NCBI GenBank assembly: GCA_041391385.1
Contig: JAWKOD010000002.1
Span: 620,001 to 684,000, forward strand
Source: CANIGN01 sp041391385
GTDB lineage: Bacteria; Bdellovibrionota; UBA2428
DNA length: 64,000 nt
Direction of reading: 5' to 3'
Shown here: positions 18,981 through 26,892 of the stretch, one piece after another
How the letters are laid out: every line of letters starts with the position of its first letter
How positions within the stretch are numbered: position 1 is the stretch's first letter
Made by a program: the position numbers and the translations under genes
The notes under the pieces: generated by a model
Told to the model about the DNA's origin: nothing
The model's database searches: none
What the model saw: only the letters and a program-made list of their open reading frames with translations

Positions 18981-20549
18981 ATGACAGCTTCTGAGATCCT
19001 TATTAGCCGCAGTATTGGTGAAACTCGGGTGGCTCGCCTTGAAAATGGTGAGTTAACAGAGTTTTTGGTTGAACGAGAGCACGATAAGGCTTTATTGGGC
19101 GGGATTTATAAGGGCAAGGTTGCGCGAGTGCTACCAGGGATGCAGGCGGCTTTTATTGACCTTGGTTTGGCAAAAACAGGTTTTCTTTATGTCGACTTAG
19201 TCGTTGATCCTTTGGCAAAAAATCAAGAAGCAGATATCGATCTCGTGGTTGATCCAGAAGAGCGCGAATTGGCTGATGAGGCCGAAGAAGAGGCACCAGA
19301 CACAGCAGCGACCCCAGTCTTTCCAAAGCGAAGAGAGGGGCGGCCTATTCAAGATCTTTTGAAAGAAGGCAATGAAGTAATGGTGCAAATCACCAAGGAA
19401 CCTCTTGGGAGCAAGGGGCCACGTTTAACGGGCTACGTTAGTTTGCCAGGACGCTACTTGGTTTATTTACCCGATAGTACAACGGTAGGTGTTTCTCGAA
19501 GGATAGAAGATTCTGAGGAAAGAGATCGCCTTAAGGAGATCGTAGATCGCATACGTCCTCCTAAGGGGGGTGTTATTGTTCGAACAGTTGCCGAGGGAGC
19601 AACGGAAAAAAATCTAAAAGATGACCTCGAATATATTCTTAAAGTTTGGGGAAATTTAAAAAAGAATTTTGATAAACAAAAAAGTATCGGTTTGATGTGG
19701 CAGGATTTTGATCTTGCTCTGAGAATTGTCAGGGACCGTGTAACGGATGATGTGGATCGTATTCTTGTGGATGATGAACATCTTCATAAGCAGATGACCA
19801 AGTATATGCAACTCTTCTCCTCGAAGCTTAAGAAACGTCTGGAGATGTTTTCGGGATCCTTGAGCTTGTTTGAGAGTTACGGGATTGAGACTGAAGTGAA
19901 GAGGGCTACCTCGCGCAAAGTTTGGTTAAAATCAGGCGGGTATATCTTGATAGATGAAACCGAAGCGTTGATATCGATTGACGTCAATACGGGGCGCTTT
20001 GTTGGCAAGCGGAATTTGTCTGAGACATTGCTTCAAACAAATTTAGAGGCACTCAAGGAAATTGCTTACCAAATTCGTTTGCGAAACTTGGGCGGAATTA
20101 TTGTGGTGGACTTTATAGATATGGATCGAGCCGAGCATCGTGATCAAGTCTTTGCCGCTTTTTCTGAAGAACTTAAAAAAGATCCCGTTAAAACACAGGT
20201 CTATCCTATTTCGGGGTTGGGTCTTGTGGAGCTGACGCGTAAGAGAACGCGTGAGAGTCTTTCTAAAACATTGGCGGGTTCGTGCCCCTTGTGTGATGGT
20301 TGGGGGCGCGTTGAGTCAAAAGAGACCTACGCTTATCGGCTTTTTAGAGCCTGCGAGAAGGAATCTCGGATGGCATCTGATGGACAATCATTGGTTGTTT
20401 ATTTGCCACCAGATATGGCTGCCTACATTACTGAGTCTATGAAATCGTATCTTGAAGAGCTCGAAAAACGCATGGGGAGAAGCTTGAGTATTCGCGTCGA
20501 TGCGCACTTGGCACACCGTGATTTCGAAGTCTATGCACATGATGTGTAA
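18981..20549 (+). CDS. rng: Ribonuclease G/E family endoribonuclease
   Basis: A 522-residue RNase G-type enzyme. The N-terminal S1 domain (GGIYKGKVARVLPGMQAAFI) is interrupted by an acidic insert at about residues 75-110 (many Glu/Asp), then resumes. The catalytic core shows ISIDVNTGRF and GGIIVVDFIDM, providing the metal-binding aspartates, and the zinc-link motif CPLCDGWG. The enzyme cleaves single-stranded RNA from 5'-monophosphate ends and takes part in rRNA maturation and mRNA decay. There is no long degradosome scaffold tail, so RNase G is the better name. The DnaA-box region lies directly downstream. Confidence 0.95.
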   Translation: MTASEILISRSIGETRVARLENGELTEFLVEREHDKALLGGIYKGKVARVLPGMQAAFIDLGLAKTGFLYVDLVVDPLAKNQEADIDLVVDPEERELADEAEEEAPDTAATPVFPKRREGRPIQDLLKEGNEVMVQITKEPLGSKGPRLTGYVSLPGRYLVYLPDSTTVGVSRRIEDSEERDRLKEIVDRIRPPKGGVIVRTVAEGATEKNLKDDLEYILKVWGNLKKNFDKQKSIGLMWQDFDLALRIVRDRVTDDVDRILVDDEHLHKQMTKYMQLFSSKLKKRLEMFSGSLSLFESYGIETEVKRATSRKVWLKSGGYILIDETEALISIDVNTGRFVGKRNLSETLLQTNLEALKEIAYQIRLRNLGGIIVVDFIDMDRAEHRDQVFAAFSEELKKDPVKTQVYPISGLGLVELTRKRTRESLSKTLAGSCPLCDGWGRVESKETYAYRLFRACEKESRMASDGQSLVVYLPPDMAAYITESMKSYLEELEKRMGRSLSIRVDAHLAHRDFEVYAHDV

Positions 20550-20664
20550 GGAATTTTATCTCTACATTTTGTTGTTAAAAGTACCTTTGACCCACAAGAG
20601 CTGCCGAGATTGAAATTAGGAATAAAGAGCAGAAAATAGCTAAAACGAGGAGAAAATGGGCGGC

Positions 20665-20764
20665 AATACTTATCCACATCAATTGTGGATAAGTATTCAC
20701 AATTGTCTACGAGCTTCGTTAAGGTGCCATTGGTTTTCCACAACTGTCAAAAAACTGTGGATAA
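20665..20764. promoter_or_regulatory. Cluster of four DnaA boxes in two inverted pairs
   Basis: TTATCCACA at 20670-20678 and its complement TGTGGATAA at 20684-20692 are perfect DnaA boxes inside a perfect 14-bp inverted repeat (AATACTTATCCACA at 20665-20678, TGTGGATAAGTATT at 20684-20697, 5-nt spacer). A second pair follows: TTTTCCACA at 20734-20742 (one mismatch) and TGTGGATAA at 20756-20764. They occupy the 314-bp gap between rng and the DnaA-like gene, ending 100 nt before its start. The rest of the gap (20550-20660 and 20765-20863) holds no other feature I can support. Confidence 0.9.
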
Positions 20765-20863
20765 CTGTACTTATGGTCCCCGGGCTAACTCTCTGCACAA
20801 GTAGCGAATGCAGCGGGGAAAAGATCTGTACATGTAATAAAAGATTACTCTTCGGAAAAGAAA

Positions 20864-22378
20864 TTGTTGATCGTGCATAAAGTTGTAGTTGGCCAACGGG
20901 CCGTTTTGAGTGGGAGTGGAGGAACTTATGTCCCTGCGTGCACAAAATACTGGGAATCCCATCCTGGCTTAAGTCAAATTGGTGAAAGATATCTCTCACG
21001 AGCGCGCATCCGAAAAGAATCAGACGGTTTAGTTTTTGTAGTACGAACAAATATTCAATTGAGGGTTATTCAACCGTGGAAAGAGGTTCTTGAATCTCTC
21101 TTAGGTGAAAAAATAGTTTCCTTTGAAGTTTGTCATGATGCTCGACCTCAAGATGGAACTCTTGCTCAAAAAATGTTGAATCAAACACGAGAGAAAGAGG
21201 CGACATCAGGTGCCCTTGTTACGAAGTCTTCGGGCAACGTTGCTTTTGGTGAGTTTTCTCAAGGTCACTCGCGACAACTTGCGATTCAGCTGACGCCAAA
21301 TAATCCTCAAAAAGACAGGATCGAAAAAGAGAAAGCTCGACGCATCCACGCTCCTAACTATATTAAGTCGCCTTCGTTTGAGGTGGCTCACCATATGCTC
21401 AATCGTTGGGCTTCGCAGCTTCGACAAGGCAATCAAGTGATATGGGTTTATGGGGCTCCTGGGAGCGGTAAGACAACTCTCTTGAGGCAGCTCAACCATT
21501 GGGTTCCTCTCGAAAGAAAAATGGAATGTTTGGATGTCATGAGCTTTCTCCACGAGTGGAGACGGGCTCTAGATTCAAACAATACCTTTGCTTTTATTCG
21601 TAAATTTCGTCACGAAACAGATATTCTAGTTCTCGAAAACATCGAGGAATTGCGTAATAAGGTTCAAACTCAGCAAGAGTTGCTCTTTACTTTGAATGCC
21701 CTAGCAGAGAGAGGTGCGTCTTTCGCCGTATCTAGTTCTGTAGCGCCTCAGACCTTGAAGGAAGATCTTGACCCTCAACTCTATAGCCGATTGCTTTCTG
21801 GCCTTGTTGCAGAGCTTGGAGAGCCCGACCGTGCATTTAAAGAAAATCTTTGGAGACACATGATGACTCAGCACGCGTTAAATAACGTGCAAGTTGATTT
21901 GGTCGTCCTAGAGAAGTTGTTTCAGCTAAATCTTTCGACTGCAGGAAAAGTAAATACGGTATTTATTAACGCGATTGCTCGTTTGAGTGTAAATCACAAA
22001 CTTACGCTCCAAGATATTTATGATTTTGAAGGCGTCCACGCTCCCGCAGTCGTGCCTATGACTTCTACTGGGATGAACCCCAGGCAGCTCATTGACCGCG
22101 TCTCTAAGCTCTGTGGTTTGAGCACAGCGGCTGTTTTGGGCAAGAGCCGCAGGGCAGACGTGGTCCTAGCTCGTAAGTTTGTATTCTTATCTCTTTCGAG
22201 AATGTTGGGGATGACCAATACCTCTATTGCCCACTACGCAGAAAAAGATCCCTCTACGGTCTGCCATGCGCTTAAAAGCATACAGAATGATCTTGTGAAC
22301 TTTCGTCATGTCGCTAAACAGTGGAACTGGATTTGCACTGAAATGGGACAAAGAGAAACTTCACTTAACATGAATTAA
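20864..22378 (+). CDS. Divergent DnaA-like AAA+ protein
   Basis: A 504-residue DnaA homologue. Residues about 15-85 may be a domain-I-like module. The AAA+ core has Walker A GAPGSGKTTLL (canonical DnaA has GGVGLGKTHLL), Walker B DILVLENIEEL in place of LLIDDIQFL, and a kept arginine-finger region LYSRLLSGL. Domain IV reads NPRQLIDRVSKLCGLS, AVLGKSRRADVVLARK and KDPSTVCHAL, so the DnaA signature RDHTTV is KDPSTV here. Start is TTG at 20864 after GGAAAAG; GTG at 20873 is possible. It lacks the usual dnaN/recF neighbours and sits before phoH. It is either a paralogue under DnaA-box control or an unusual initiator. Confidence 0.85.
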   Translation: MLIVHKVVVGQRAVLSGSGGTYVPACTKYWESHPGLSQIGERYLSRARIRKESDGLVFVVRTNIQLRVIQPWKEVLESLLGEKIVSFEVCHDARPQDGTLAQKMLNQTREKEATSGALVTKSSGNVAFGEFSQGHSRQLAIQLTPNNPQKDRIEKEKARRIHAPNYIKSPSFEVAHHMLNRWASQLRQGNQVIWVYGAPGSGKTTLLRQLNHWVPLERKMECLDVMSFLHEWRRALDSNNTFAFIRKFRHETDILVLENIEELRNKVQTQQELLFTLNALAERGASFAVSSSVAPQTLKEDLDPQLYSRLLSGLVAELGEPDRAFKENLWRHMMTQHALNNVQVDLVVLEKLFQLNLSTAGKVNTVFINAIARLSVNHKLTLQDIYDFEGVHAPAVVPMTSTGMNPRQLIDRVSKLCGLSTAAVLGKSRRADVVLARKFVFLSLSRMLGMTNTSIAHYAEKDPSTVCHALKSIQNDLVNFRHVAKQWNWICTEMGQRETSLNMN

Positions 22379-22447
22379 CCGAAATTAAAGAGAATAAAAG
22401 ATTTTGCAGCGCTTGGAACTTATTGAATGTCGCTCTAAACTCGAAAC

Positions 22448-23776
22448 GTGGGATCAAAAAAGACCTTCGTTCTAGATACCAATGTTTTCTTGTTCGACGC
22501 GCAAGCGATTTATAAGTTTCGCGAAAACGATGTCGTCATACCGATTACAGTAATTGAGGAGATCGATCGCTTTAAAAAAGATCTCAACGAGGTAGGACGT
22601 AACGCTCGTCAATTCAGTCGAAACATGGACGAGTTGCGTGCGCAAGGTTCGCTCTCAACAGGTGTTAAGCTTGAACAAGGTGGCAGTATTAAAGTCGAGC
22701 TCTTAGACGACAACCTCCAAGTGCCACTTTTATCCTCCGATAAACCTGATAACAGAATTCTGGGTGTTGCCTATGCACTTATGAAGAAAAAGGGCGCTGG
22801 AAAAACAGTTACTTTCATTTCAAAGGACACCAACCTTCGTATTAAAGCAGATGCCCTTGGAATTCCTTCAGAGGATTATGATACCAACCATGTAACCATT
22901 GAAGAGCTTTACTCGGGCATGGGAGTCTTTGAGGTTTCCTCTAAGGAGATCACTGCTTTTTACACAGATCGCAGGTTGCCCTTTGAGCGACCTGATCTTT
23001 ACCCCAATCAATTTGTGATTTTGCGAGACCAGGTAAATCCCAGTCACTCTGCAGTAGGTCGCTATGACTTAAGACAGGGCGCAATTGTTCCAATTATTAA
23101 ATCACCAGAGGGAATTTGGGGATTGCATCCAAAAAACGTTGAGCAAAGTTTTGCGCTCGATATTTTATTGAATGATGAAATTCAACTTGTAACTCTTGTG
23201 GGGAAAGCGGGAACAGGTAAAACTTTATTGGCCATTGCTGCGGGTTTATTGAAAACTCTCGACGAAGGTAAATATCAAAAGCTTCTTGTATCTCGTCCGA
23301 TTTTCCCAATGGGTAAAGACGTGGGTTATTTGCCAGGAGACATTGAGCAAAAGCTTAATCCTTGGATGCAGCCTGTGTTTGATAACATCGAATTCTTAAT
23401 GGGCGGAGCAGATCACCGTCGTCGCAGCAGTAGTGCGGCTCGTGGCATGCAAGAGCTTATGAATCAAGGCATGTTGCAGGTAGAGGCTCTGACCTATATT
23501 CGCGGACGAAGTATTCCCAATCAGTTTTTGATTGTGGATGAGGCACAGAACTTAACACCTCATGAGATTAAAACGATTCTTACACGAGCAGGGGATAATA
23601 CAAAAATTGTTCTCACGGGTGACTGTTATCAAATTGATAACCCTTATGTAGATAGTTCAAGTAATGGACTGGCTTACGTGGTTGAGCGTATGAAGCAGGA
23701 AGAAATTTCTGGGCATGTAAGCTTAGTCAAAGGAGAGAGGTCTATGCTCGCGGAACTCGCATCAAATCTTCTATGA
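22448..23776 (+). CDS. phoH: PhoH-family ATPase with N-terminal PIN domain (PhoH2/YlaK type)
   Basis: A 442-residue fusion. The N-terminal PIN ribonuclease domain (about 1-150) has acidic residues in FVLDTNVFL, VIEEIDRFK and DKPDNRIL. The C-terminal PhoH ATPase has Walker A GKAGTGKTLL, Walker B FLIVDEAQN and the LTGDCYQID sensor segment. PIN-PhoH proteins are RNA helicase/ribonucleases involved in RNA quality control. The start is GTG at 22448. The stop overlaps the start of the next PilZ gene (ATGA), so the two are co-translated. Confidence 0.93.
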   Translation: MGSKKTFVLDTNVFLFDAQAIYKFRENDVVIPITVIEEIDRFKKDLNEVGRNARQFSRNMDELRAQGSLSTGVKLEQGGSIKVELLDDNLQVPLLSSDKPDNRILGVAYALMKKKGAGKTVTFISKDTNLRIKADALGIPSEDYDTNHVTIEELYSGMGVFEVSSKEITAFYTDRRLPFERPDLYPNQFVILRDQVNPSHSAVGRYDLRQGAIVPIIKSPEGIWGLHPKNVEQSFALDILLNDEIQLVTLVGKAGTGKTLLAIAAGLLKTLDEGKYQKLLVSRPIFPMGKDVGYLPGDIEQKLNPWMQPVFDNIEFLMGGADHRRRSSSAARGMQELMNQGMLQVEALTYIRGRSIPNQFLIVDEAQNLTPHEIKTILTRAGDNTKIVLTGDCYQIDNPYVDSSSNGLAYVVERMKQEEISGHVSLVKGERSMLAELASNLL

Positions 23777-24279
23777 TTGAAAATAGAAAGTTTTATCGTC
23801 TCCCAAGTCATTCTCGTTTCGTGCTGGGAAATGAAAATCGGGTTTATGCAGGTAAGGCCGTGAACATTTCTTTTGGGGGTGCTTTTGTACATCTTCTCGA
23901 CGTTACGGGAATTAAAAGCGGTGATCGCATGAAGTGCGATTTTATGTTGAGCGAAAGTGGTCCCGTATTAAGTTCCATGACTCAGGTAAAGCGAGTAGCA
24001 GTGGGGTCTTCGAATCCTTCTGACTATAGTGGAGTGGGCGTTGAGTTTGTTGATTTTACAGGCGACTCTCGCAGAATTGTTGACGAGTTTATTTTTGAAC
24101 AAAAAAGACTCTACGAACTCTTAGGAACTTTGCTCATGAACACCGAGCCTGATTTGCGCTCTATGAAACCAATGCTTTCGAAGCTCCCTCTGCAGCGTCA
24201 ACCTGACTTAAGGGACCTTCGTGTATTCGTTGAATCCACATTACGTTCCATCCAGCTCGTAGAAAACAAAGGCGTTTAG
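23773..24279 (+). CDS. PilZ-domain protein
   Basis: A 168-residue cytoplasmic protein. The PilZ domain (about 1-115) shows the cyclic-di-GMP contacts: an RxxxR-type element in NRKFYRLP and the N-x-S-x-x-G motif in NISFGGAFV, followed by a GVGVEFVD strand. A helical tail of about 55 residues follows. Overlaps phoH by 4 nt. It probably senses c-di-GMP, though the target is unknown; pilT lies 5 kb away, not in the same operon. The first arginine element is R-x-x-x-R with Lys-Phe-Tyr between, which is acceptable for the family. Confidence 0.82.
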   Translation: MIENRKFYRLPSHSRFVLGNENRVYAGKAVNISFGGAFVHLLDVTGIKSGDRMKCDFMLSESGPVLSSMTQVKRVAVGSSNPSDYSGVGVEFVDFTGDSRRIVDEFIFEQKRLYELLGTLLMNTEPDLRSMKPMLSKLPLQRQPDLRDLRVFVESTLRSIQLVENKGV

Positions 24280-24318
24280 GCGTCAGAGACCTTTTGGGCA
24301 TCTGCCCGCTACCTTTTT
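24278..24318 (+). repeat. Dispersed ~40-bp repeat, copy A
   Basis: AGGCGTCAGAGACC leads into CTTTTGGGCATCTGCCC and GCTACCTTTTT. The first 23 nt are identical to the repeat copy at 61621-61660 read on the minus strand, and the last part matches the copies at 61561 and 47097. Internally GGGCA-TC-TGCCC can form a small hairpin. It begins inside the stop codon of the PilZ gene and ends in five T, so it could also act as its terminator. Confidence 0.8.
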
Positions 24319-24449
24319 GTGGGGCTTTAAAGAAGAGTTTTTGAGATAGAATTTTAATCAAGAAAAAGGTACAGTGCTGTTTAGAAGTTACGCATTGTGG
24401 GCAAATTTTGTCATTATCGAGCTTTAAATACATAATCAGCTACCTGGAT

Positions 24450-24498
24450 AAGTAAAAATACTTTTACTTGAAGAGCTGGTCTTGGCACGATGTGTGCA
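24450..24498 (+). promoter_or_regulatory. Inverted repeat plus candidate sigma-54 promoter
   Basis: AAGTAAAA-ATAC-TTTTACTT (24450-24469) is a perfect 8-bp inverted repeat. Twelve nt further on, TTGGCACGATGTGTGCA (24482-24498) matches the sigma-54 consensus TTGGCACG-N4-TTGCA with one mismatch and correct GG-to-GC spacing of 12. Predicted transcription would begin at about 24508-24510, right at the ATG of the following gene, implying a leaderless message; this weakens the call. Confidence 0.4.
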
Positions 24499-24509
24499 CT
24501 TCATAGGCC

Positions 24510-25166
24510 ATGAAAAAATTGTTTCTATTTTTTACAATCATGGGAGCAGTTTCATTTGCTGACCAATTAAGTCCTAAGGTTAACTCTACAATAGTTCAAG
24601 AAGACATTAACCCCATGCGTATGGGTGTAAAGTATCGTTTGTTTGATGACGATGGATTTGAGCACTTTGATATTTACGGGTGGGATTCCAACAACAAACT
24701 TTTTCGTTTTTGGGAGAAGCATCATGCGAGTGGGGTCGGAGCGATGCCTAAAATCTCAGAACTGAACCGACAGATTATTCGAGCGCGTTTAACTCATTCA
24801 CCTGTCAGAGTAAAAATGCAACAGGAAGAAGGACGGGACGACAAGTGGTACTGGATTGAGCTTCAAGATAAAGATGCAAAAGAGCTTTCTGAGATTCCCG
24901 TGCCCGTTGCAAAAATTAAAACGAATAAGATGAATCTTAAGAGTCCTCACAACAGTTATTACTATTACGGGGGTTTCATTTATATAGGTGGTATACATGT
25001 ACGTACTTTTCATTATAAAGATCCTGCCCATTATGGCGCTGAAACTCCTGATCCAATGGCCTTAATTGAAGAGGTGATGGAAAAAGCTAGGAAGATAAAC
25101 GGGTCAGTGTATATACGTAATATTAATGATTCGAAAAAAGCGCCCGTATTTGAACTAGTACCTTAG
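24510..25166 (+). CDS. Exported protein of unknown function
   Basis: I do not recognise this 218-residue protein. It has a signal peptide (KKLFLFFTIMGAVSFA, cleavage probably before Asp) and a mature region rich in aromatic and charged residues, with a tyrosine cluster (NSYYYYGGFIYIGG). It contains no cysteine, so disulfides are not involved. It converges with the large surface-protein gene, with 7 nt between stops. A sigma-54-like promoter and a palindrome lie just upstream. Confidence 0.7.
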   Translation: MKKLFLFFTIMGAVSFADQLSPKVNSTIVQEDINPMRMGVKYRLFDDDGFEHFDIYGWDSNNKLFRFWEKHHASGVGAMPKISELNRQIIRARLTHSPVRVKMQQEEGRDDKWYWIELQDKDAKELSEIPVPVAKIKTNKMNLKSPHNSYYYYGGFIYIGGIHVRTFHYKDPAHYGAETPDPMALIEEVMEKARKINGSVYIRNINDSKKAPVFELVP

Positions 25167-25173
25167 TTATCCT

Positions 25174-26892
25174 TTAGTTAATAGTGACTTGGTATTTGAA
25201 ATTTTTAGTAACGCCGGGGTTAATTGTACCCAGGTTTATTGTAAGTGTTTTAGAAGGAGTGTTGTAGTTGCCGACATCGGGATTACTAGTTCCTCCGTTT
25301 ACCGCATCGTCATCTTCTGCCGCACCATCAACAATTAAAGATCCAGGAGTGTAACTTACGGCTGGGCTTGCGAGGCTTAGGTCATCGCTCAGCTGAGTTG
25401 ATGTAGAAGGAGCAATGGCATCAGAAGGTGTTGTGACCGAAACAGTGTATTCGATAACAGCGCCAGGGATTCTTTTAGGAGAACTTGTTCCATTAACGGG
25501 ATCTGAAATGACAGAAGATACTTTTGTCACTGAAACAGGTTCAGGCTGGCCAATTGCAAATTCACCAAGCGCGGTTATTCCTGTTGCTTGTGTTGAGCTT
25601 GAGCTTCGTGTGCCTGTGCTAGCTCCTATCCAACTGCTGCTCGACCAATTGTTGATAAATAAGTTTGATGTGCTCACTCCAGCATCTAAATCGCTACTAT
25701 CAAAATTAAAGACAGCGTCATAACTTGTAAACGAAGGGAGGGCAGTTCCACTTACTCCGCTAGTTGTAAACCTCCACCAGCGGTTAACGTTTTGTGTGGA
25801 GTTAAGTCCAGAGTTTGAGACTTGTGGATGTTCACCTGTACTTGAAGAGACAATAAGGCTACCGCCGGAAGCTCCCACTCCAGTGAAAGATAAATCTGCA
25901 GGTGAATAGAAAAGCGATGGTGTGGAGGCACCGTTTGTTCCCACTTCAAAAGTCATTGAAGAAGATCCAGAAGGAATAAACTTTTGTAAATTACCAGCAA
26001 CCCATCCTGTTCCAGATCCAGCACCTGATATGGAAGCTCCTGAGGAAACTATCACTTTGTTTGAGCCTGTGACGATTCGCCCTGAAGTGAATGTGAGCGT
26101 GTTATCAATTGTTATGTCGTCGTTGATACTTAAAGTTTTATTCGCGCCTGATGCGGTATTGGCTAGAATTAGATTTCCAAAAGTTGTGGCTCCCGTCAGA
26201 GTTTGCGAACTTGACCCTGAATAAACAACGGTTGAGCTCGCATCAAAACTTCTTGTTCCACTTACGCTGGGGAGCGCACTTGTACTTCCAGCGAGAGTTA
26301 AAGTCGCACCAGAGTTAATATTTAAATTACCTCCAAGGCTAATGTCTCCATTTAGCGTGAGGCCCGAAGAACTACTGTTGTTTACAGTAAAAGTACTTGT
26401 GCCACTTGACCATGTATTCATGTTGCTAATATTTGAGCTGCTAATGTTTTGTGAGGTTGTTCCTGAGAAAATCCATTCACAGTTAAGAGTTCCGGATATG
26501 CTTGCAGTTGTGTTTTGAAAGGGATTTGCGTCCCCATCCATTTCTATAGAAGTCATGTTATCAAAAGTGCTCGGTATTGAGTTAAAATCTATAACGCTAA
26601 ACTTCCAAATAGAGGGGCTTCCAATATCTTGAGTGAAGGCGAGTCCCGAGGAACCTGTAGCTGTTTGAAGAATTGCAGAGTTGGTTCCCGTGAAATCTAT
26701 CGTTCCGTTATTTTTGATGTCATTTATTCCAACTCCAGCAATGCTCAGAGTTTTTCCACTTCCATCCCCCGTTAATGTACCACCTGAATCTACCGTCAAG
26801 CTTAGGATGGAGGCGCTATCTACGTTTAATGTTACATTAGATCCATTTTGAATAACTACGGCGTCTGTAGCCGTTGGAACTCTATTGCAAAT
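25174..26892 (-). CDS. C-terminal part of large repetitive surface protein (after in-frame TGA)
   Basis: This 573-residue stretch continues in the same frame as the gene to its right, immediately after TGA at 26893-26895. It begins ICNRVPTATDAVVIQNG, which repeats the N-terminal pattern of the upstream part. It is followed by a Ser/Thr/Asn/Gly-rich beta-solenoid-like region and ends in a DUF11-type domain (VIEYTVSVTTPS ... TLTINLGTINPGVTKNFKYQ). If read separately, the first ATG is at 26799. I see no autotransporter beta-barrel and no LPXTG signal, so the mode of attachment is unknown. An adhesin or fibre role is likely from composition only. Confidence 0.75.
   Translation of the reverse strand: MCNRVPTATDAVVIQNGSNVTLNVDSASILSLTVDSGGTLTGDGSGKTLSIAGVGINDIKNNGTIDFTGTNSAILQTATGSSGLAFTQDIGSPSIWKFSVIDFNSIPSTFDNMTSIEMDGDANPFQNTTASISGTLNCEWIFSGTTSQNISSSNISNMNTWSSGTSTFTVNNSSSSGLTLNGDISLGGNLNINSGATLTLAGSTSALPSVSGTRSFDASSTVVYSGSSSQTLTGATTFGNLILANTASGANKTLSINDDITIDNTLTFTSGRIVTGSNKVIVSSGASISGAGSGTGWVAGNLQKFIPSGSSSMTFEVGTNGASTPSLFYSPADLSFTGVGASGGSLIVSSSTGEHPQVSNSGLNSTQNVNRWWRFTTSGVSGTALPSFTSYDAVFNFDSSDLDAGVSTSNLFINNWSSSSWIGASTGTRSSSSTQATGITALGEFAIGQPEPVSVTKVSSVISDPVNGTSSPKRIPGAVIEYTVSVTTPSDAIAPSTSTQLSDDLSLASPAVSYTPGSLIVDGAAEDDDAVNGGTSNPDVGNYNTPSKTLTINLGTINPGVTKNFKYQVTIN

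Noticed and set aside
20550..20863. Chromosomal replication origin
   Set aside because: DnaA boxes are present, but there is no obvious AT-rich unwinding element with repeats, no dnaN/recF/gyrB context and no visible change in gene orientation; autoregulation explains the boxes equally well.
20656..20880. A 74-codon frame with a good ribosome-binding site running through the DnaA boxes into the DnaA-like gene
   Set aside because: Its codons are dictated by the palindromic boxes, the peptide has no protein-like features and it overlaps the dnaA-like start; a leader-peptide role cannot be supported from sequence alone.
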